Notes: generated by a model from the letters alone, not told the origin. 64,000 nucleotides of DNA from Salinivirgaceae bacterium (GCA_017527435.1 JAFXQB010000007.1:36161-100160), one strand, 5' to 3'. Positions 48,639-59,465 are shown, numbered from the stretch's first letter. Made by a program: numbers and translations.

Positions 48639-48774
48639 TATATAATAGGTATAAAGAAAAATCTGGCAATCATCGGTTGTAAAGCCTAAAGCATTAATTT
48701 ATATTGATTTACAACAATAGTTCAACAACAATTACGAGCGGAGTAATTTTGTTTCGCTTTTTTAAAAAAACCGA

Positions 48775-48782
48775 TATATTTG
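48775..48782 (+). promoter_or_regulatory. -7 box of secDF
   Basis: TATATTTG lies 66 bp before the ATG at 48849. A TTG at 48749-48751 is 23 nt upstream, slightly longer than the usual spacer. The box rules out the longer open frame that begins at 48780. Confidence 0.55.
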
Positions 48783-48848
48783 CGTGCTTTAAGCAAAAAC
48801 CAGCCTTGCTGGATAAAGAGTAATGAAAAATCAAATAACTATTTAAAA

Positions 48849-51800
48849 ATGCAGAATAAAGGAGCTATTAGATTTGTTGCTATCGCACTTGTTTTAGTGT
48901 GCCTGTATCAATTGTTTTTTACAGTAGTAACAACGCGTGAAGAGAAGAAGGCCACAGCATTCGCAACTGAGGCCGACGGTAATTTGAACCTTGTCAAGTA
49001 CAATAACTATCTTGACTCTTTGGCGAGCGTTCCAGTTTATAACTTCTTCTTCTTGAAGGATTTCACTTATCGTGAATGCAAGGAGCGTGAGATTAACCTT
49101 GGCCTTGACCTGAAGGGCGGTATGAACGTCATTCTTGAGGTGAGCGTGGTTGATGTCATCAAGTCGCTGTCGAACTACAGCAACGATCCCACTTTCCTTC
49201 AGGCTATTGAAGATGCCAAAGCGGCACAGAAAGCCGAAGGCGGACAGACAAACTTCGTAACGCTGTTTGGTCAGAGTTTCGAAAAGATTGACCCCAACGC
49301 AAAACTGGCAGCTATCTTCAACACAACAGTGCTGAAAGACAAGGTCAACTTCAACTCATCGAACTCAGACGTGCTTAATGTACTGCGCGACGAGACAGAG
49401 GCTGCAATCGCCAACTCGTTCCAAATCCTTCGCACCCGTATCGACCGTTTCGGCGTTGCTCAGCCAAACATCCAGCGTTTGGGCAACACAGGCCGCATCT
49501 TGGTTGAGTTGCCAGGTATCAAAGACTCTGAGCGTGTCCGCAAGCTGTTGCAGGGAACTGCCAATCTTGAGTTCTGGGAAACATACGACAACACTGAAGT
49601 TCAGCAATATTTGGCCGAGGCCAATGCCAAAATCAAGGAAATCAACGATTTGAAAGCCGCCGAGAATGGTGGCGAGGCTGCCGAAGCAACTGCCGAAGAG
49701 CAGAAAACTGATGCTTCAGCAGAATCTAATTCGCTGATTGACAAACTTGCAGCCGATTCAACAGCAACTGACGCCGCTGCTGAGGACGTTGCAAGAAATT
49801 ATCCGTTGTATTCAGTTTTGAATCCTTACTATACACAAGACGGTCGTCTTCGTCCAGGCGCTGCAGTTGGTTTTGCACACTTTAAAGACACAGCCGCTGT
49901 CAACGCAATGTTGAAAGAACCGCTTGTTAAGGCTTTGTTCCCGCGCAACCTGAAACTTCTGTGGAGCGTTAAGGCATTCGACGAAGGTGGCAACTACTTC
50001 GAACTGATTGCCATCAAGGTTACAAGCCGCGACGGTCAGCCTGCTCTTTCGGGTGACGTTGTAACTGACGCTTCTGACGAGTATGCGCAGGGCCGTGGCG
50101 TTTCAGAGGTCTCAATGAGCATGAACGCTGAAGGCGCACGCAAATGGGCCCGCATCACCAAAGAGAACATCGGCAAGAGCGTTGCCATTGTTCTTGACGA
50201 CTATGTTTACAGTTACCCGACCGTTCAGTCGGAAATCAAAGGTGGCCGCTCGTCAATCACAGGTAACTTCACCGTTGCTGAAGCAAAAGACTTGGCCAAT
50301 ATCCTGAAATCTGGTAAGATGCCAGCACCTGCCCGCATTGAGCAGGAGACAATCGTTGGTCCGTCACTCGGTCAGGAGTCAATCAACAAAGGATTCATTT
50401 CATTCGTCATCGCATTCGTTCTGGTGCTGGTTTATATGCTGTTCTACTATCGTACGGGTGGTATGGCCGCAAACGTTGCGTTGCTCTTGAACGTGTTCTT
50501 CATCTTCGGAGTGCTTGCATCGTTGGGCGCCGTGCTGACGCTGTCGGGTATCGCAGGTATCGTGCTGACACTTGGTATGGCGGTTGACTCAAACGTGCTT
50601 ATCTACGAGCGTATCAAAGAGGAACTTGCTTCGGGCAAGGGCATCAAACTTGCAGTGAAAGACGGTTACTCGAACGCATATTCTGCAATTCTCGACTCGA
50701 ACATCACAACCTTGCTGACCGCTCTTGTTCTCGGCAAGTTCGGCGACGGCCCGATTCACGGTTTCGCCGTTACGCTGAGCATCGGTATCCTGGCATCGTT
50801 GTTCACTTCGATATTTGTTACCCGCTTGATTTTCGAGCGCATGCTTGCAAAAGATAAGACACCGTCGTTTGCTACTGAAGCAACTGCCCGCGCTTTCAAA
50901 GGCATCAACTTCAACTTCATTGGCGCCCGCAAGATTTGCTACGTCATTTCAGGCACAGTTCTGCTGGCTGGTATCATCTCGCTCTGCACTCGCGGACTCG
51001 ACTTCGGTGTTGATTTCACTGGTGGCCGCACCTACGTGGTTCGCTTCGACAAACCAGTGAACACCGTTGAAATCCAGAATGCAATTGCCGACAAGATTGG
51101 TCAGACCGCTGAGGTTAAGACTTACGGTGGAAATGAGCAGGTTAAGATTACAACTAAATATTTGTTCGCTGCTGGCGAAGAGGCTACTGAAGCTGATATT
51201 GCAGAAGCAGCACAATACACTAAAGAGGAACCGTCAGTTGACGATGTTGTTGAGGTTAAGTTCTACTTGGCTTTGAAGGACAAATTCCTGCCAGAAGGAA
51301 CAACTTACGATGCATTCAAGAACGACTACCGTATGAGTTCGGAGAAAGTGGGCGCCACAATTGCTGAGGACATCAAGTCGTCGGCAGCGCTGGCCATCAC
51401 ATTCTCGCTGATAGTCATCTTCCTTTACATCGCCTTCCGTTTCCGCCGTTGGCAGTTCGGTGTGGGCAGTTTGGTGGCTTTGGTTCACGATACTCTGTTC
51501 GTATTCTCGATGTACTCGCTGCTCTACAGCATAATGCCGTTCTCAATGTCGATTGACCAGTCGTTCATCGCCGCCATCCTGACAGTGGTTGGTTACTCAA
51601 TCAACGACACCGTGGTTGTGTTCGACCGCATCCGTGAGTATATGGCTACTCAAAGCAAGCGCTCGCTGAAAGATGTGATGAACGGTGCCGTCAACAGCAC
51701 ATTGGCTCGTACCATCAACACTTCGGTAACCACATTGCTCGTGTTGATAACCATCTTCATCTTCGGTGGCGAGGTTATCCGCGGATTCATCTTCGCAATG

Positions 51801-51905
51801 ATGATTGGTATCGCAGTTGGTACTTACTCTTCACTGTTCGTGGCAACGCCAATCACCTACGATTTGCTCAACCGCGCATCGAAGAAGGATGAAGATGCTC
51901 AATAA
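48849..51905 (+). CDS. secDF: Fused protein-export membrane protein SecDF
   Basis: Single 1018-residue chain that joins SecD and SecF, which use the proton gradient to help pull proteins through the Sec channel. SecD half: first helix [38 protein letters not shown] (D1), the P1 periplasmic domain with an Ala/Glu-rich insert (about 275-320), [15 protein letters not shown] and [16 protein letters not shown], then [21 protein letters not shown]. SecF half: [18 protein letters not shown] and [23 protein letters not shown]. Both proton-relay Asp sites are present. Fusion is the rule in Bacteroidota. It is transcribed from its own promoter after the rho terminator. Confidence 0.95.
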   Translation: MQNKGAIRFVAIALVLVCLYQLFFTVVTTREEKKATAFATEADGNLNLVKYNNYLDSLASVPVYNFFFLKDFTYRECKEREINLGLDLKGGMNVILEVSVVDVIKSLSNYSNDPTFLQAIEDAKAAQKAEGGQTNFVTLFGQSFEKIDPNAKLAAIFNTTVLKDKVNFNSSNSDVLNVLRDETEAAIANSFQILRTRIDRFGVAQPNIQRLGNTGRILVELPGIKDSERVRKLLQGTANLEFWETYDNTEVQQYLAEANAKIKEINDLKAAENGGEAAEATAEEQKTDASAESNSLIDKLAADSTATDAAAEDVARNYPLYSVLNPYYTQDGRLRPGAAVGFAHFKDTAAVNAMLKEPLVKALFPRNLKLLWSVKAFDEGGNYFELIAIKVTSRDGQPALSGDVVTDASDEYAQGRGVSEVSMSMNAEGARKWARITKENIGKSVAIVLDDYVYSYPTVQSEIKGGRSSITGNFTVAEAKDLANILKSGKMPAPARIEQETIVGPSLGQESINKGFISFVIAFVLVLVYMLFYYRTGGMAANVALLLNVFFIFGVLASLGAVLTLSGIAGIVLTLGMAVDSNVLIYERIKEELASGKGIKLAVKDGYSNAYSAILDSNITTLLTALVLGKFGDGPIHGFAVTLSIGILASLFTSIFVTRLIFERMLAKDKTPSFATEATARAFKGINFNFIGARKICYVISGTVLLAGIISLCTRGLDFGVDFTGGRTYVVRFDKPVNTVEIQNAIADKIGQTAEVKTYGGNEQVKITTKYLFAAGEEATEADIAEAAQYTKEEPSVDDVVEVKFYLALKDKFLPEGTTYDAFKNDYRMSSEKVGATIAEDIKSSAALAITFSLIVIFLYIAFRFRRWQFGVGSLVALVHDTLFVFSMYSLLYSIMPFSMSIDQSFIAAILTVVGYSINDTVVVFDRIREYMATQSKRSLKDVMNGAVNSTLARTINTSVTTLLVLITIFIFGGEVIRGFIFAMMIGIAVGTYSSLFVATPITYDLLNRASKKDEDAQ

Positions 51906-51997
51906 GAATTCATTTTCAAATGAAATATCAGCAAGGCTGCCGTTTGGCGGCCTTGTTTTGTTTTATACTTTTATGGCCGAAAACAAAATCGAATCCG

Positions 51998-52648
51998 ATG
52001 ATTAGCATTTCTGACATTCACAAATCGTACGGCGAGGTTGAGGTTCTGAAGGGCATCAATCTTGAAGTGGCAAAGGGCGAGATTGTCTCGATAGTGGGCA
52101 AAAGCGGCGCAGGCAAGACCACGCTGCTGCAGATTGTTGGCACGCTTCTGCGCCCCGACAGCGGTAAGGTGGTGATTGGCGGTGTCGATGTTACGGCATT
52201 GTCGGAGAAGGATTTGTCTCGGTTCCGCAACCGCAATCTTGGATTCGTTTTTCAGGGTCACCAGTTGCTGCCAGAGTTCACTGCAGTTGAGAATGTGATG
52301 ATTCCAGCATTGATAAACAACGGAACGCGCAAACAGTGCGAGGCAAAAGCCGTTGAATTGCTTGAATATCTGAATCTTGGCCACCGCCTGAACCATAAGC
52401 CGCGAGAGATGTCGGGTGGTGAGCAGCAGCGTGTTGCCGTTGCCCGTGCGCTGATTAACGGCCCCGAAGTGATTCTTGCCGATGAGCCGTCGGGAAATCT
52501 CGACACAATGAACAAAGAAGAACTGCACCGCTTGTTCTTCGATTTGCGCGACAAGTTCAACCAGACCTTCGTCATCGTCACCCACGATATGAGCCTGGCC
52601 CAAATGTCTGACCGCACCATTACAATGCAGGATGGAGTGATTCAGTGA
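51998..52648 (+). CDS. ABC transporter ATP-binding protein, LolD/MacB type
   Basis: 216-residue ATPase of the LolD/FtsE/MacB group. Walker [10 protein letters not shown] at about residues 37-45, signature [16 protein letters not shown], Walker [14 protein letters not shown]-loop VTHDMSLA. From the ATG at 51998; 26 further upstream codons are open but have no similarity. In LolCDE this ATPase drives release of lipoproteins from the inner membrane, in MacB export of peptides. No permease gene is nearby: what follows is the prophage-like element. Perhaps the partner lies elsewhere, or insertion separated them. Confidence 0.87.
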   Translation: MISISDIHKSYGEVEVLKGINLEVAKGEIVSIVGKSGAGKTTLLQIVGTLLRPDSGKVVIGGVDVTALSEKDLSRFRNRNLGFVFQGHQLLPEFTAVENVMIPALINNGTRKQCEAKAVELLEYLNLGHRLNHKPREMSGGEQQRVAVARALINGPEVILADEPSGNLDTMNKEELHRLFFDLRDKFNQTFVIVTHDMSLAQMSDRTITMQDGVIQ

Positions 52649-52720
52649 AAGGCATGGCAAGTTGACTGTGTGTAACTTGCTGATTCATTTGCCTATTGTA
52701 TAACCATTAAACAACCGACT

Positions 52721-53209
52721 ATGAAAGCATTGTTTTTCCTTGCTGTTGGCGTTATCGCCTGCTACATAGCATACACGATTTACGCATTTAACAAAATACC
52801 TAAAAGCATATCCGACACCTACTATCAGTGGGCGGAAAGGGGCGCAAAATACCTATTCACAGCCGTAATGTGGCTAACGGGCATTCTGCTGTTGCCCTAT
52901 TGGATATACGTTTCACCGACCAACTTGCAGTTTCTGCCCTTCCTATCGCTGTGCGGAATGTTCTTTGTGGGCGGGGCGTGCGCCAAAAACGAAACGCTCA
53001 CCCGTGGCGTTCACTTCACAGCGGCGGGCATTTGGGCGGGCTTTGCTCTGCTCTACTTTGCCTTGCTTGGCAATTGGACGGCCATTATTGCGGGTGCGGC
53101 TTCGGGGCTTGTCGCCATTATAGCCGATTGGGAAAGGCACAAGCACTACATATTTTGGTTGGAGTGCGCTGTGGTGCTGACAATGATTATCGGAATATCA
53201 ATGCTTTAA
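52721..53209 (+). CDS. Small membrane protein next to phage tail genes
   Basis: 162-residue protein with five or six hydrophobic helices: ALFFLAVGVIACYIAYTIYAF, LFTAVMWLTGILLLPYWIYV, FLPFLSLCGMFFVGGACA, AAGIWAGFALLYFALL, WTAIIAGAASGLVAII and LECAVVLTMIIGISM. I do not recognise a family. It lies 12 bp before the distal tail gene on the same strand, so it is probably a phage gene, perhaps with a holin-like or immunity role, but this is a guess from position and size. The 72 bp before it contain only the possible element end. Confidence 0.55.
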   Translation: MKALFFLAVGVIACYIAYTIYAFNKIPKSISDTYYQWAERGAKYLFTAVMWLTGILLLPYWIYVSPTNLQFLPFLSLCGMFFVGGACAKNETLTRGVHFTAAGIWAGFALLYFALLGNWTAIIAGAASGLVAIIADWERHKHYIFWLECAVVLTMIIGISML

Positions 53210-53221
53210 AAGCAACTGAAT

Positions 53222-53956
53222 ATGAGCAGAATAGTTTACAAACTGAACGGCTACAACCTGAACGAACTCGGCATTATTGTCAAGAGCGCCGACGGGTTGA
53301 TTGACCTTCCCGAACTCAAAAAAAGACAAGAGTTCAATTGGGCAGATATGCACGGCAAGATTATCGACACCCGTAGGCCGTACTTTGAGCCGCGAACAAT
53401 AACGCTCGACTGCGCCTGGCCGATTGAAGCGGGCGGGGCTTACAATATGCAGACAGCGCAACAAAAGATACGCGAAGTCCTGCTGAATATGGGCGAACCC
53501 GTGCAATTGGTTGTTGACTTGGGGCTGACAATGGTAGTGCAAGGGCAAAATGTCAGCCGTCCGTTAGTATTCAACGTTCTGCAAGACAAGGCGGTGCAAT
53601 TCGGGCGCAAATACAGCGGCGACACCGTTCTGCTCACCTTCAAAATAACGCTGATAGAGCCGCAGCCGTGCAAAGCGGTGCTGAAACATACGGCGGGCAA
53701 CAGCACACACACGACAACGCTCGCCTTCACGGTGGCCGACAACAGCACACTGTTCGACGTGGATTGGGGCGACGGCGCTGTGACCTACGACGCGAAAGCA
53801 GCGCAAAGCACTTCGCCGTTCAGCATATCGCTTCAGCACACCTACACGGCCAACGGCACATATTACATTGTGCTTCAGGGCGACATTGCCAACGTGAACA
53901 CAATATCGCCGACTGGTAGCGTACCTAACCCCTTGCTATTATGGACTTTGAAGTAA
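53222..53956 (+). CDS. Phage distal tail (Dit-like) protein with PKD-like end
   Basis: 244-residue phage tail-tip protein. The first 150 residues (MSRIVYKLNGYNLNELGIIVKSADGLIDLPE through FKITLIEP) have the Dit-like pattern: a beta-sandwich ending in an extended arm, which forms the hexameric hub at the tail tip of siphophages. From about residue 160 a PKD/immunoglobulin-like domain follows: FDVDWGDGAVTYDA and HTYTANGTYYIVLQGDI, the typical 'W-G-D-G ... H-T-Y' signature of PKD folds, which often bind surface glycans. Its end overlaps the next gene by 16 bp, so the two tail proteins are co-translated. Confidence 0.75.
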   Translation: MSRIVYKLNGYNLNELGIIVKSADGLIDLPELKKRQEFNWADMHGKIIDTRRPYFEPRTITLDCAWPIEAGGAYNMQTAQQKIREVLLNMGEPVQLVVDLGLTMVVQGQNVSRPLVFNVLQDKAVQFGRKYSGDTVLLTFKITLIEPQPCKAVLKHTAGNSTHTTTLAFTVADNSTLFDVDWGDGAVTYDAKAAQSTSPFSISLQHTYTANGTYYIVLQGDIANVNTISPTGSVPNPLLLWTLK

Positions 53957-56900
53957 GACATATCGACGGCACGACCGTCAACCTCATATCGAGCGAGCAC
54001 AAATGCGCGATAACAAGCGCAACGCAGACGCGGAAACTGTGCGGCAACGACACCGTGACAATCAACCTACAATCGGCAACGTATATCGAGTTTCAGGTAG
54101 GCGACAAGATTACGATTTTCGGCACCACCTACACGCTCAACCAACTGCCGACGGTGAAGAAGGAAAGCGAGCGCTCGTACACCTATACGCTTGTGTTTGA
54201 AGGTTTGCAGTACACGCTTATTGATAGGGTGTTTCTTATGCCCGCCAACACGCAGGGCGACAACCTTATGTTCGACCTTGCGGGAATGCTCGACGTGCTC
54301 GACGACAATATCAATCGCGGCAACTCGGGCAAGCCTTATGAGTTCGTTCTCGACGAAAGCCTTGAAGAAACAGAGTACAAGAACCTATCGCTCACGGGCA
54401 AGAACTGTCTGCAAGTGCTTCAGCAACTCTGCCAAGTGTGGAACACAGAGTTTGTGTTTGCCGAAGAGCCGACACGGATTGCTATATATATAGGTGTGGC
54501 GGGCTCAACGTTCCCGACCACGTTCAAATACGGACGCGGCGGCGGTGTTTACGAACTGAACCGCGAGAAGGGCGCAAGCGATATTTGCACCCGCTTGTTT
54601 GTGTACGGCGGCACCCAAAACCTGACCTATTACCGACACAATCGGCTCTGCTTGCCGAGCAAAGAGAAGAACCAATCGTATGTTGAAGACGCGACCGCGC
54701 AGGCTGTGTATGGCATTAAAGAGCAGGTTAAGAACTTCGACGACATATATCCGAACCGAATCGGCACAATAACAAGCCTATCGGGGTGCGATTACAACGA
54801 GTTTATCGACAGCGCAATGGCTGACGCCGAATATGGTTTTGACCTGAACGAGAAGTGGGCGAACAGCGCCGATGATTGCGCCGAGTGGCTTGCCTTGAAG
54901 GGGCTTGAGAACACCGAAGCCAACCGCACAATCTACTATAACGACGTGGCGGGAACGGCCACGAAATACCTTATGGCGGGCGCAACGGCCAAAATACACT
55001 TCAATACGGGCGCTTTGGCGGGTTACGAATGCGACCTGCACAGTTACACACACAGCAGTCAGAAGTTCGTGCTGAAGCCGCTTGTTGACGAGAACGGCTA
55101 CGACTTCCCGAGCAAGACAAACGCCGCCTTCAAACTTGCAGTCGGTGACGAGTATGTGATTCTCGACATAAACCTTCCGACAGCCTACAAGACGCAGGCC
55201 GAAAGCAAACTTGCAACCGAAGCCGCAAGTTATTTTGACACCGTCTGCCGACCGCAGCCGAAATACACGCTCACCATAGAGCCGATAGCCTTGAAGCATA
55301 TTGTCGGGCCGTCAACAGCCGACACCGAGATATTCAAGGTTGGCGACCTAATCAATATCAGCGACCCGACGGGCGGCGTTGAGAGCGCCACAATACGCAT
55401 AGACCAATTCGTGCGCAACTTGCTTGACCCGTTCGACTACAAATTGACTTTGACCGACGAAATCACCTACTCACAGCAGGTGCGGACGCTGATTGAAGTT
55501 GACGCGATAAAGCGGGTGGTGGAAGAAAGTAAGATTTACGACGTCAACCGAATCAGGCGCGGTTGGAAGGACGCGGAGGAACTTTTCAACTTAATGTTCG
55601 ACACCGAAGGGCACTATTACAGCGAGAAGATTGCCCCGTTGAGTATTGACACGCAAATGCTGAAAGTTGGCGCACGTAGTCAGCAATTGGTGCTTCAAAA
55701 CGTGCTTTTTCAACCGAACTACAATGCAAACCCCGCCAATCTGCAAATCAGCGCGGGTTCGTTGGTGCATTACACAATCGCCGAGCCTGACATAAAGACG
55801 TGGACTATGAGCGCATTGTCGGCTTCAAACGTGCCAAGCACGGCGCAATACGTATATGCGAAGTGCGCACGAAACGGCACAACTGGCACCTGGCTTGTAA
55901 CCGACCAAGCGATAATCTTTGATAGTGACCCGAGTTATTACCACTTCCTTGTCGGCTCACTTTCAAGCGTTGACAGCGTGAGCAACACCCGCAACTTTGC
56001 GGCAACATACGGCTACACGACAATCAACGGACGCTACATTACAACGGGTGTGATTAAAAGTTCCGACGGCAGCAGCGTGGTAATCGACCTTGACGCGGGC
56101 AAAATCACTGGCAACATTAAATTCCTATCGGGCGGACAGGCGGTGGACGCAGAGCAGTTTATCAGCGACACGGTGGACGACGCTGTGAGCGAGGTTGAGA
56201 TTGGCGGAAGGAACTTGTTGCCGTGTCAGAATTTTTGGGAACAAGGCAATACGTCGGACGAAGCCAACCCGAACAAGACTTACGAGCAGATGAAGACCAA
56301 CGCGTCGACACGTATAAGGACGAAAAGCGTTATAAACCTTGACACAAACTCCGACTACACAATAAATTGCGGAAGCGGGTTTGAATATTACTTGGTTTAT
56401 CTTAATAACGGCTATGGTGCGGGTTGGAGTGGCTACAAGAGTGAAAAATACACGTTCAAGCCGAGCGGTTACGATTCAGTCGCCGTAATTGTAAGAAAGT
56501 CGGACAATTCAGCAATAACGCCGTCGGAAATCGACAATGTAAAAATCAAACTCGAAAAAGGTTCAGTCGCTACCGATTGGACGCCCGCATCCGAAGACTT
56601 GCCATACGACGAACTTGTGCGGAATCTTACGGCGACCTGCGACACGGCGGCAAGCACCGCTACAAAGGTTATCGTCTGCCCACAACTGACACCGAAAATG
56701 CTTAACGACGGAAACCTACGTATCAAGGTTAAGTTTATGAACGAAAACAGCCTACCGAACGCACAAACGACTGACACGCTCGCTTTTGTTTTCCGCAATT
56801 CTGCGAGCGGCTCGAACATCACACCTCAAGGCGCAAGTTCGGCCAATGTCTACGTCACTTACAGAGGTGCTGACGCTTTGCGTGGCCCGATAAACTATGT

Positions 56901-58248
56901 TCGTATGCCGTATTGGAATGACGGGCAAGTTGCAGAGTTCACCTTCGACAACAGCCGAAGCACAAGCACCAACACAAGGCTGAAATTCGTAGATGAGGCG
57001 GGGTTTGACACTGTTTCGGCGCTTTACAAGGCTTACGGCGGCTCGACTGAAATACTCGGCGGACTGATTCTTACAGACACCATATTGGCGGGCAAAGGCT
57101 CGAACCAAGCGGGAATGAACGGATTAGACACCAACGATGTGGCGTTTTTTGCAGGCGGCTCAATAGGCAACGCGGCGCTTGGCAATATCCCCGTAATCAT
57201 AACTCGCAACGGTGATGTCAAGTTCGGGGCGGTGCAGATATACGGCTCGGGCAGCGGTGAATTGGTTATGTTTGACCCGCAAAATAAAAGCCGTTTCAAA
57301 TTGAAGAACAACGCATTGGTTCTTGAAGCGGGGAAAAGGGCGTACAACTCTAACAACCACGGCGATACTCACACGTTTGAAAGCGGCGCGTCCTTGAACG
57401 AAACGGCTATCCCGACCACCGAAGCGACGCACTATTTTTGGGGTTCGTCTTACCAAGGCGGCACGCCCGAAAATATCAAAGGTGACACTGGTGCAAGCAG
57501 TGGAAAATACAATACGAGGTTCGGTGTTACTTTCGCAATCAACACCAATATTTGTAACCGTGACTATTACACGTATTTTCACTTGAACGTGGACATGTGG
57601 AACGGCACAACGTGGGTGAACATATACAGCAATGATATTCAGTACCGACAATTGAAACAAAGCGTAAACACCTTCGGAGTCAGCAATATGGGTGTAATGT
57701 ATTCCAACGGCCCGAACGCCGCTTTGGTGGGTCTGCGGCTGCGGTATAGCGCTGATGAGAACGATTCGCTAAACGTAATCACGTCAGCGACTGCGAGCTG
57801 GACATACTACCAAGACACGACGGTTGCGTTCATGCAGATAGCGAACAACGGAATGTCGTATTTTGCGAGTGCCTTACAGCAGTTCACGGTGCAACGGACG
57901 GGTGAGACAGCACTCAAAACCACCATAAAAGGTGACGTCGACATCCCTGGCGTGCTGTGGGCGGGGCGGATAACAAGCACGGGAAGCATAAGTTCTACTG
58001 ACTACAACTGTGTTGGCAAGTCTGTGGCTTCACAAAGGACTGCCACTGGAACGTATAAACTTACATTGAGCGGATTCTCGGCAAGTCCAACCGTTCTTGC
58101 TACCATTGTAAACACTGTTACTTCGAGTCCCAAAGGTTGTTCGGCAAACGTGCAGAGTTATAGTTCTTCGCAAGTGGTGATACGTACATTTAGCGATAAT
58201 ACTCTGACTGATTTTGAAATTCACGTTGTTATTTTTGGAAAAAATTAA
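53941..58248 (+). CDS. Large phage tail protein (Tal-like, receptor-binding)
   Basis: 1435-residue tail protein, intact. The N-terminal 550 residues resemble the tail-associated (gp27/Tal-type) baseplate hub: QVGDKITIFGTTYTLNQLPTV, KNCLQVLQQLCQVWNTEFVF, and KVGDLINISDPTGG. From about 755 comes the common phage module VEIGGRNLLPCQNFW to KIKLEKGSVATDWTPASED, a jelly-roll carbohydrate-binding-like domain. After that come a Gly/Asn-rich region, two beta-rich blocks, and a C-terminal tip (from about 1340: AGRITSTGSISSTDYN to FEIHVVIFGKN) likely to touch the host receptor. No chaperone (Tfa-like) gene or reverse transcriptase is near. Best seen as a fused tail hub and adhesin. Confidence 0.8.
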   Translation: MDFEVRHIDGTTVNLISSEHKCAITSATQTRKLCGNDTVTINLQSATYIEFQVGDKITIFGTTYTLNQLPTVKKESERSYTYTLVFEGLQYTLIDRVFLMPANTQGDNLMFDLAGMLDVLDDNINRGNSGKPYEFVLDESLEETEYKNLSLTGKNCLQVLQQLCQVWNTEFVFAEEPTRIAIYIGVAGSTFPTTFKYGRGGGVYELNREKGASDICTRLFVYGGTQNLTYYRHNRLCLPSKEKNQSYVEDATAQAVYGIKEQVKNFDDIYPNRIGTITSLSGCDYNEFIDSAMADAEYGFDLNEKWANSADDCAEWLALKGLENTEANRTIYYNDVAGTATKYLMAGATAKIHFNTGALAGYECDLHSYTHSSQKFVLKPLVDENGYDFPSKTNAAFKLAVGDEYVILDINLPTAYKTQAESKLATEAASYFDTVCRPQPKYTLTIEPIALKHIVGPSTADTEIFKVGDLINISDPTGGVESATIRIDQFVRNLLDPFDYKLTLTDEITYSQQVRTLIEVDAIKRVVEESKIYDVNRIRRGWKDAEELFNLMFDTEGHYYSEKIAPLSIDTQMLKVGARSQQLVLQNVLFQPNYNANPANLQISAGSLVHYTIAEPDIKTWTMSALSASNVPSTAQYVYAKCARNGTTGTWLVTDQAIIFDSDPSYYHFLVGSLSSVDSVSNTRNFAATYGYTTINGRYITTGVIKSSDGSSVVIDLDAGKITGNIKFLSGGQAVDAEQFISDTVDDAVSEVEIGGRNLLPCQNFWEQGNTSDEANPNKTYEQMKTNASTRIRTKSVINLDTNSDYTINCGSGFEYYLVYLNNGYGAGWSGYKSEKYTFKPSGYDSVAVIVRKSDNSAITPSEIDNVKIKLEKGSVATDWTPASEDLPYDELVRNLTATCDTAASTATKVIVCPQLTPKMLNDGNLRIKVKFMNENSLPNAQTTDTLAFVFRNSASGSNITPQGASSANVYVTYRGADALRGPINYVRMPYWNDGQVAEFTFDNSRSTSTNTRLKFVDEAGFDTVSALYKAYGGSTEILGGLILTDTILAGKGSNQAGMNGLDTNDVAFFAGGSIGNAALGNIPVIITRNGDVKFGAVQIYGSGSGELVMFDPQNKSRFKLKNNALVLEAGKRAYNSNNHGDTHTFESGASLNETAIPTTEATHYFWGSSYQGGTPENIKGDTGASSGKYNTRFGVTFAINTNICNRDYYTYFHLNVDMWNGTTWVNIYSNDIQYRQLKQSVNTFGVSNMGVMYSNGPNAALVGLRLRYSADENDSLNVITSATASWTYYQDTTVAFMQIANNGMSYFASALQQFTVQRTGETALKTTIKGDVDIPGVLWAGRITSTGSISSTDYNCVGKSVASQRTATGTYKLTLSGFSASPTVLATIVNTVTSSPKGCSANVQSYSSSQVVIRTFSDNTLTDFEIHVVIFGKN

Positions 58249-58289
58249 ATATTTTATTATATTTACGTGATAATTAAAAACATACTGAA

Positions 58290-58838
58290 ATGAAAAGGAC
58301 AATCTTAATGCTGGCTATGGTGGGTGTAGCACTCGCCGCTTGCGAGAAAAAAAATGATTCGTACACGTTTGACGGCAATGCGCTTGTCTATCTGAATGGC
58401 GCAGAGCAGCCAAGATTTAAAAGCACAGAACGACAATATTCAGTAAGTGAAATTGTGCGGGATAGTATGACACAACTTGTGAACTCGGTAGGACGCAGAG
58501 CGTTTTCCGATAGCCAAAGAGACACAGTAAACAATCGACTGCTGATGTGGGGAACTGATATTATAACCACAAGCGGTGAGATTCAGTACGATTTTATAGG
58601 TGCAACCAACACGCACCTAATTATACCGAACGGACGAAAAGACGAATACGGACTACCATTGTACGACACCTGCGGCTACATTCCGCAATCGGTAATCGAC
58701 AACGCTCGAGTGCAGATTGAAGAACTCTACGCTCAAGAACGCTACGACGAGATTTATGAACTGTTCCACACAGCGTTCACGTTCTACACTTGCACGGGCG
58801 AAGAATACAAGCAGATTGTGGCGAATGGGGGAAATTAA
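58290..58838 (+). CDS. Prophage-encoded lipoprotein
   Basis: 182-residue lipoprotein with signal MKRTILMLAMVGVALAAC (Cys18) followed by Glu-Lys-Lys-Asn. Function unknown; no family is recognised. The mature part is mostly hydrophilic with four Tyr-rich segments (YDTCGYIPQSV, LYAQERYDEIYELFH). It lies 41 bp after the tail adhesin gene, on the same strand. Lipoproteins in this position of prophages often block infection by related phages at the envelope; such a role is an inference here. Confidence 0.65.
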   Translation: MKRTILMLAMVGVALAACEKKNDSYTFDGNALVYLNGAEQPRFKSTERQYSVSEIVRDSMTQLVNSVGRRAFSDSQRDTVNNRLLMWGTDIITTSGEIQYDFIGATNTHLIIPNGRKDEYGLPLYDTCGYIPQSVIDNARVQIEELYAQERYDEIYELFHTAFTFYTCTGEEYKQIVANGGN

Positions 58839-58889
58839 CTTATAGGTTAACTTTCTTTCCAATCTTGAAAGAATTTGAAAAAATTGTAA

Positions 58890-59011
58890 AGTATCGGCTG
58901 CTGACGAGCAGAGCGTAACACGCGGCCTTCGGGCTGTGCCGCAACGTAGGGCGGAAAGGATTGAGGGGTTACTCGGTCGCCGTCGGGCTTAATTGCTCGG
59001 CGGTTTTTTTT
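58890..59011 (+). ncRNA. Candidate structured RNA in the prophage
   Basis: A GC-rich stretch in an otherwise AT-rich 397-bp gap between genes. It has a 5-bp hairpin CTGCT-gacg-AGCAG (58898-58911), a 7-bp hairpin CGCGGCC-ttcg-GGCTGTG with a UUCG loop (58921-58938), then an unpaired GTAGGGCGGAAAGG-like segment, and finally a terminator hairpin. No open reading frame fits it. No known RNA class is recognised. A -7-like TAACTTTC lies at 58849-58856, just upstream. The rest of the gap to 59235 holds only a short ACTGC/GCAGT stem. Confidence 0.5.
58978..59011 (+). terminator. Terminator ending the candidate RNA
   Basis: CGCCG (58978-58982) pairs with CGGCG (58998-59002) across a 15-nt loop, followed by G and eight T. 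Confidence 0.65.
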
Positions 59012-59235
59012 ACGTGTTTCGCCTAAAACTAACCACCAACCCACATCGTAAGTAGTTTGAAACCAACTGAATAACACCGTCGGAAAGTGGGCGGAAACAG
59101 CGCAAAACGCTATCAAACTACAAGTTACTGCACTTTTTTGGCAGTGAAAAAAACTCTCAATCTGTTGCGAGAATCAAATCGTCGGCTTTCTTTGTTGCGC
59201 TAAAAAACAATACAAATCGAAAGTTTAATTTAAAA

Positions 59236-59454
59236 ATGAGCAACAAAATGAAACCTAATCTGAACAAAATCGAAGGGGCGCTCGCTGAAGTACGCAACTC
59301 GCGCTCGAATGTGAAACACCTTATCGCCGACGCCTTCGGCAACGAACTCGACAACCTGAAGAAGCACACGCTTGACAAACTCAACACAATGTTCGAAGGG
59401 TTGGAAGAATACCTAATCATTTTGGCAAACGCTGACCTTGCAGCGCATAACTAA
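59236..59454 (+). CDS. Small prophage protein
   Basis: 72 residues, mainly helical and charged: MSNKMKPNLNKIEGALAEV at the start, KHLIADAFGNELDNLKKH in the middle and LNTMFEGLEEYLIILANADL at the end. No family is recognised. It is the first of three small genes on the plus strand before the convergent integrase; the next starts 11 bp after its stop. Size and context suggest a phage regulatory or structural accessory protein. Confidence 0.6.
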   Translation: MSNKMKPNLNKIEGALAEVRNSRSNVKHLIADAFGNELDNLKKHTLDKLNTMFEGLEEYLIILANADLAAHN

Positions 59455-59465
59455 AACGGAAGGGT

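Noticed and set aside
53941..58248. Diversity-generating retroelement acting on the tail adhesin
   Set aside because: No reverse transcriptase, accessory gene or template repeat is visible anywhere in the element.
52721..58248. Tailocin or contractile injection system
   Set aside because: Sheath, tube, baseplate wedge, ATPase and tape-measure genes are all absent. Only tip proteins are present.
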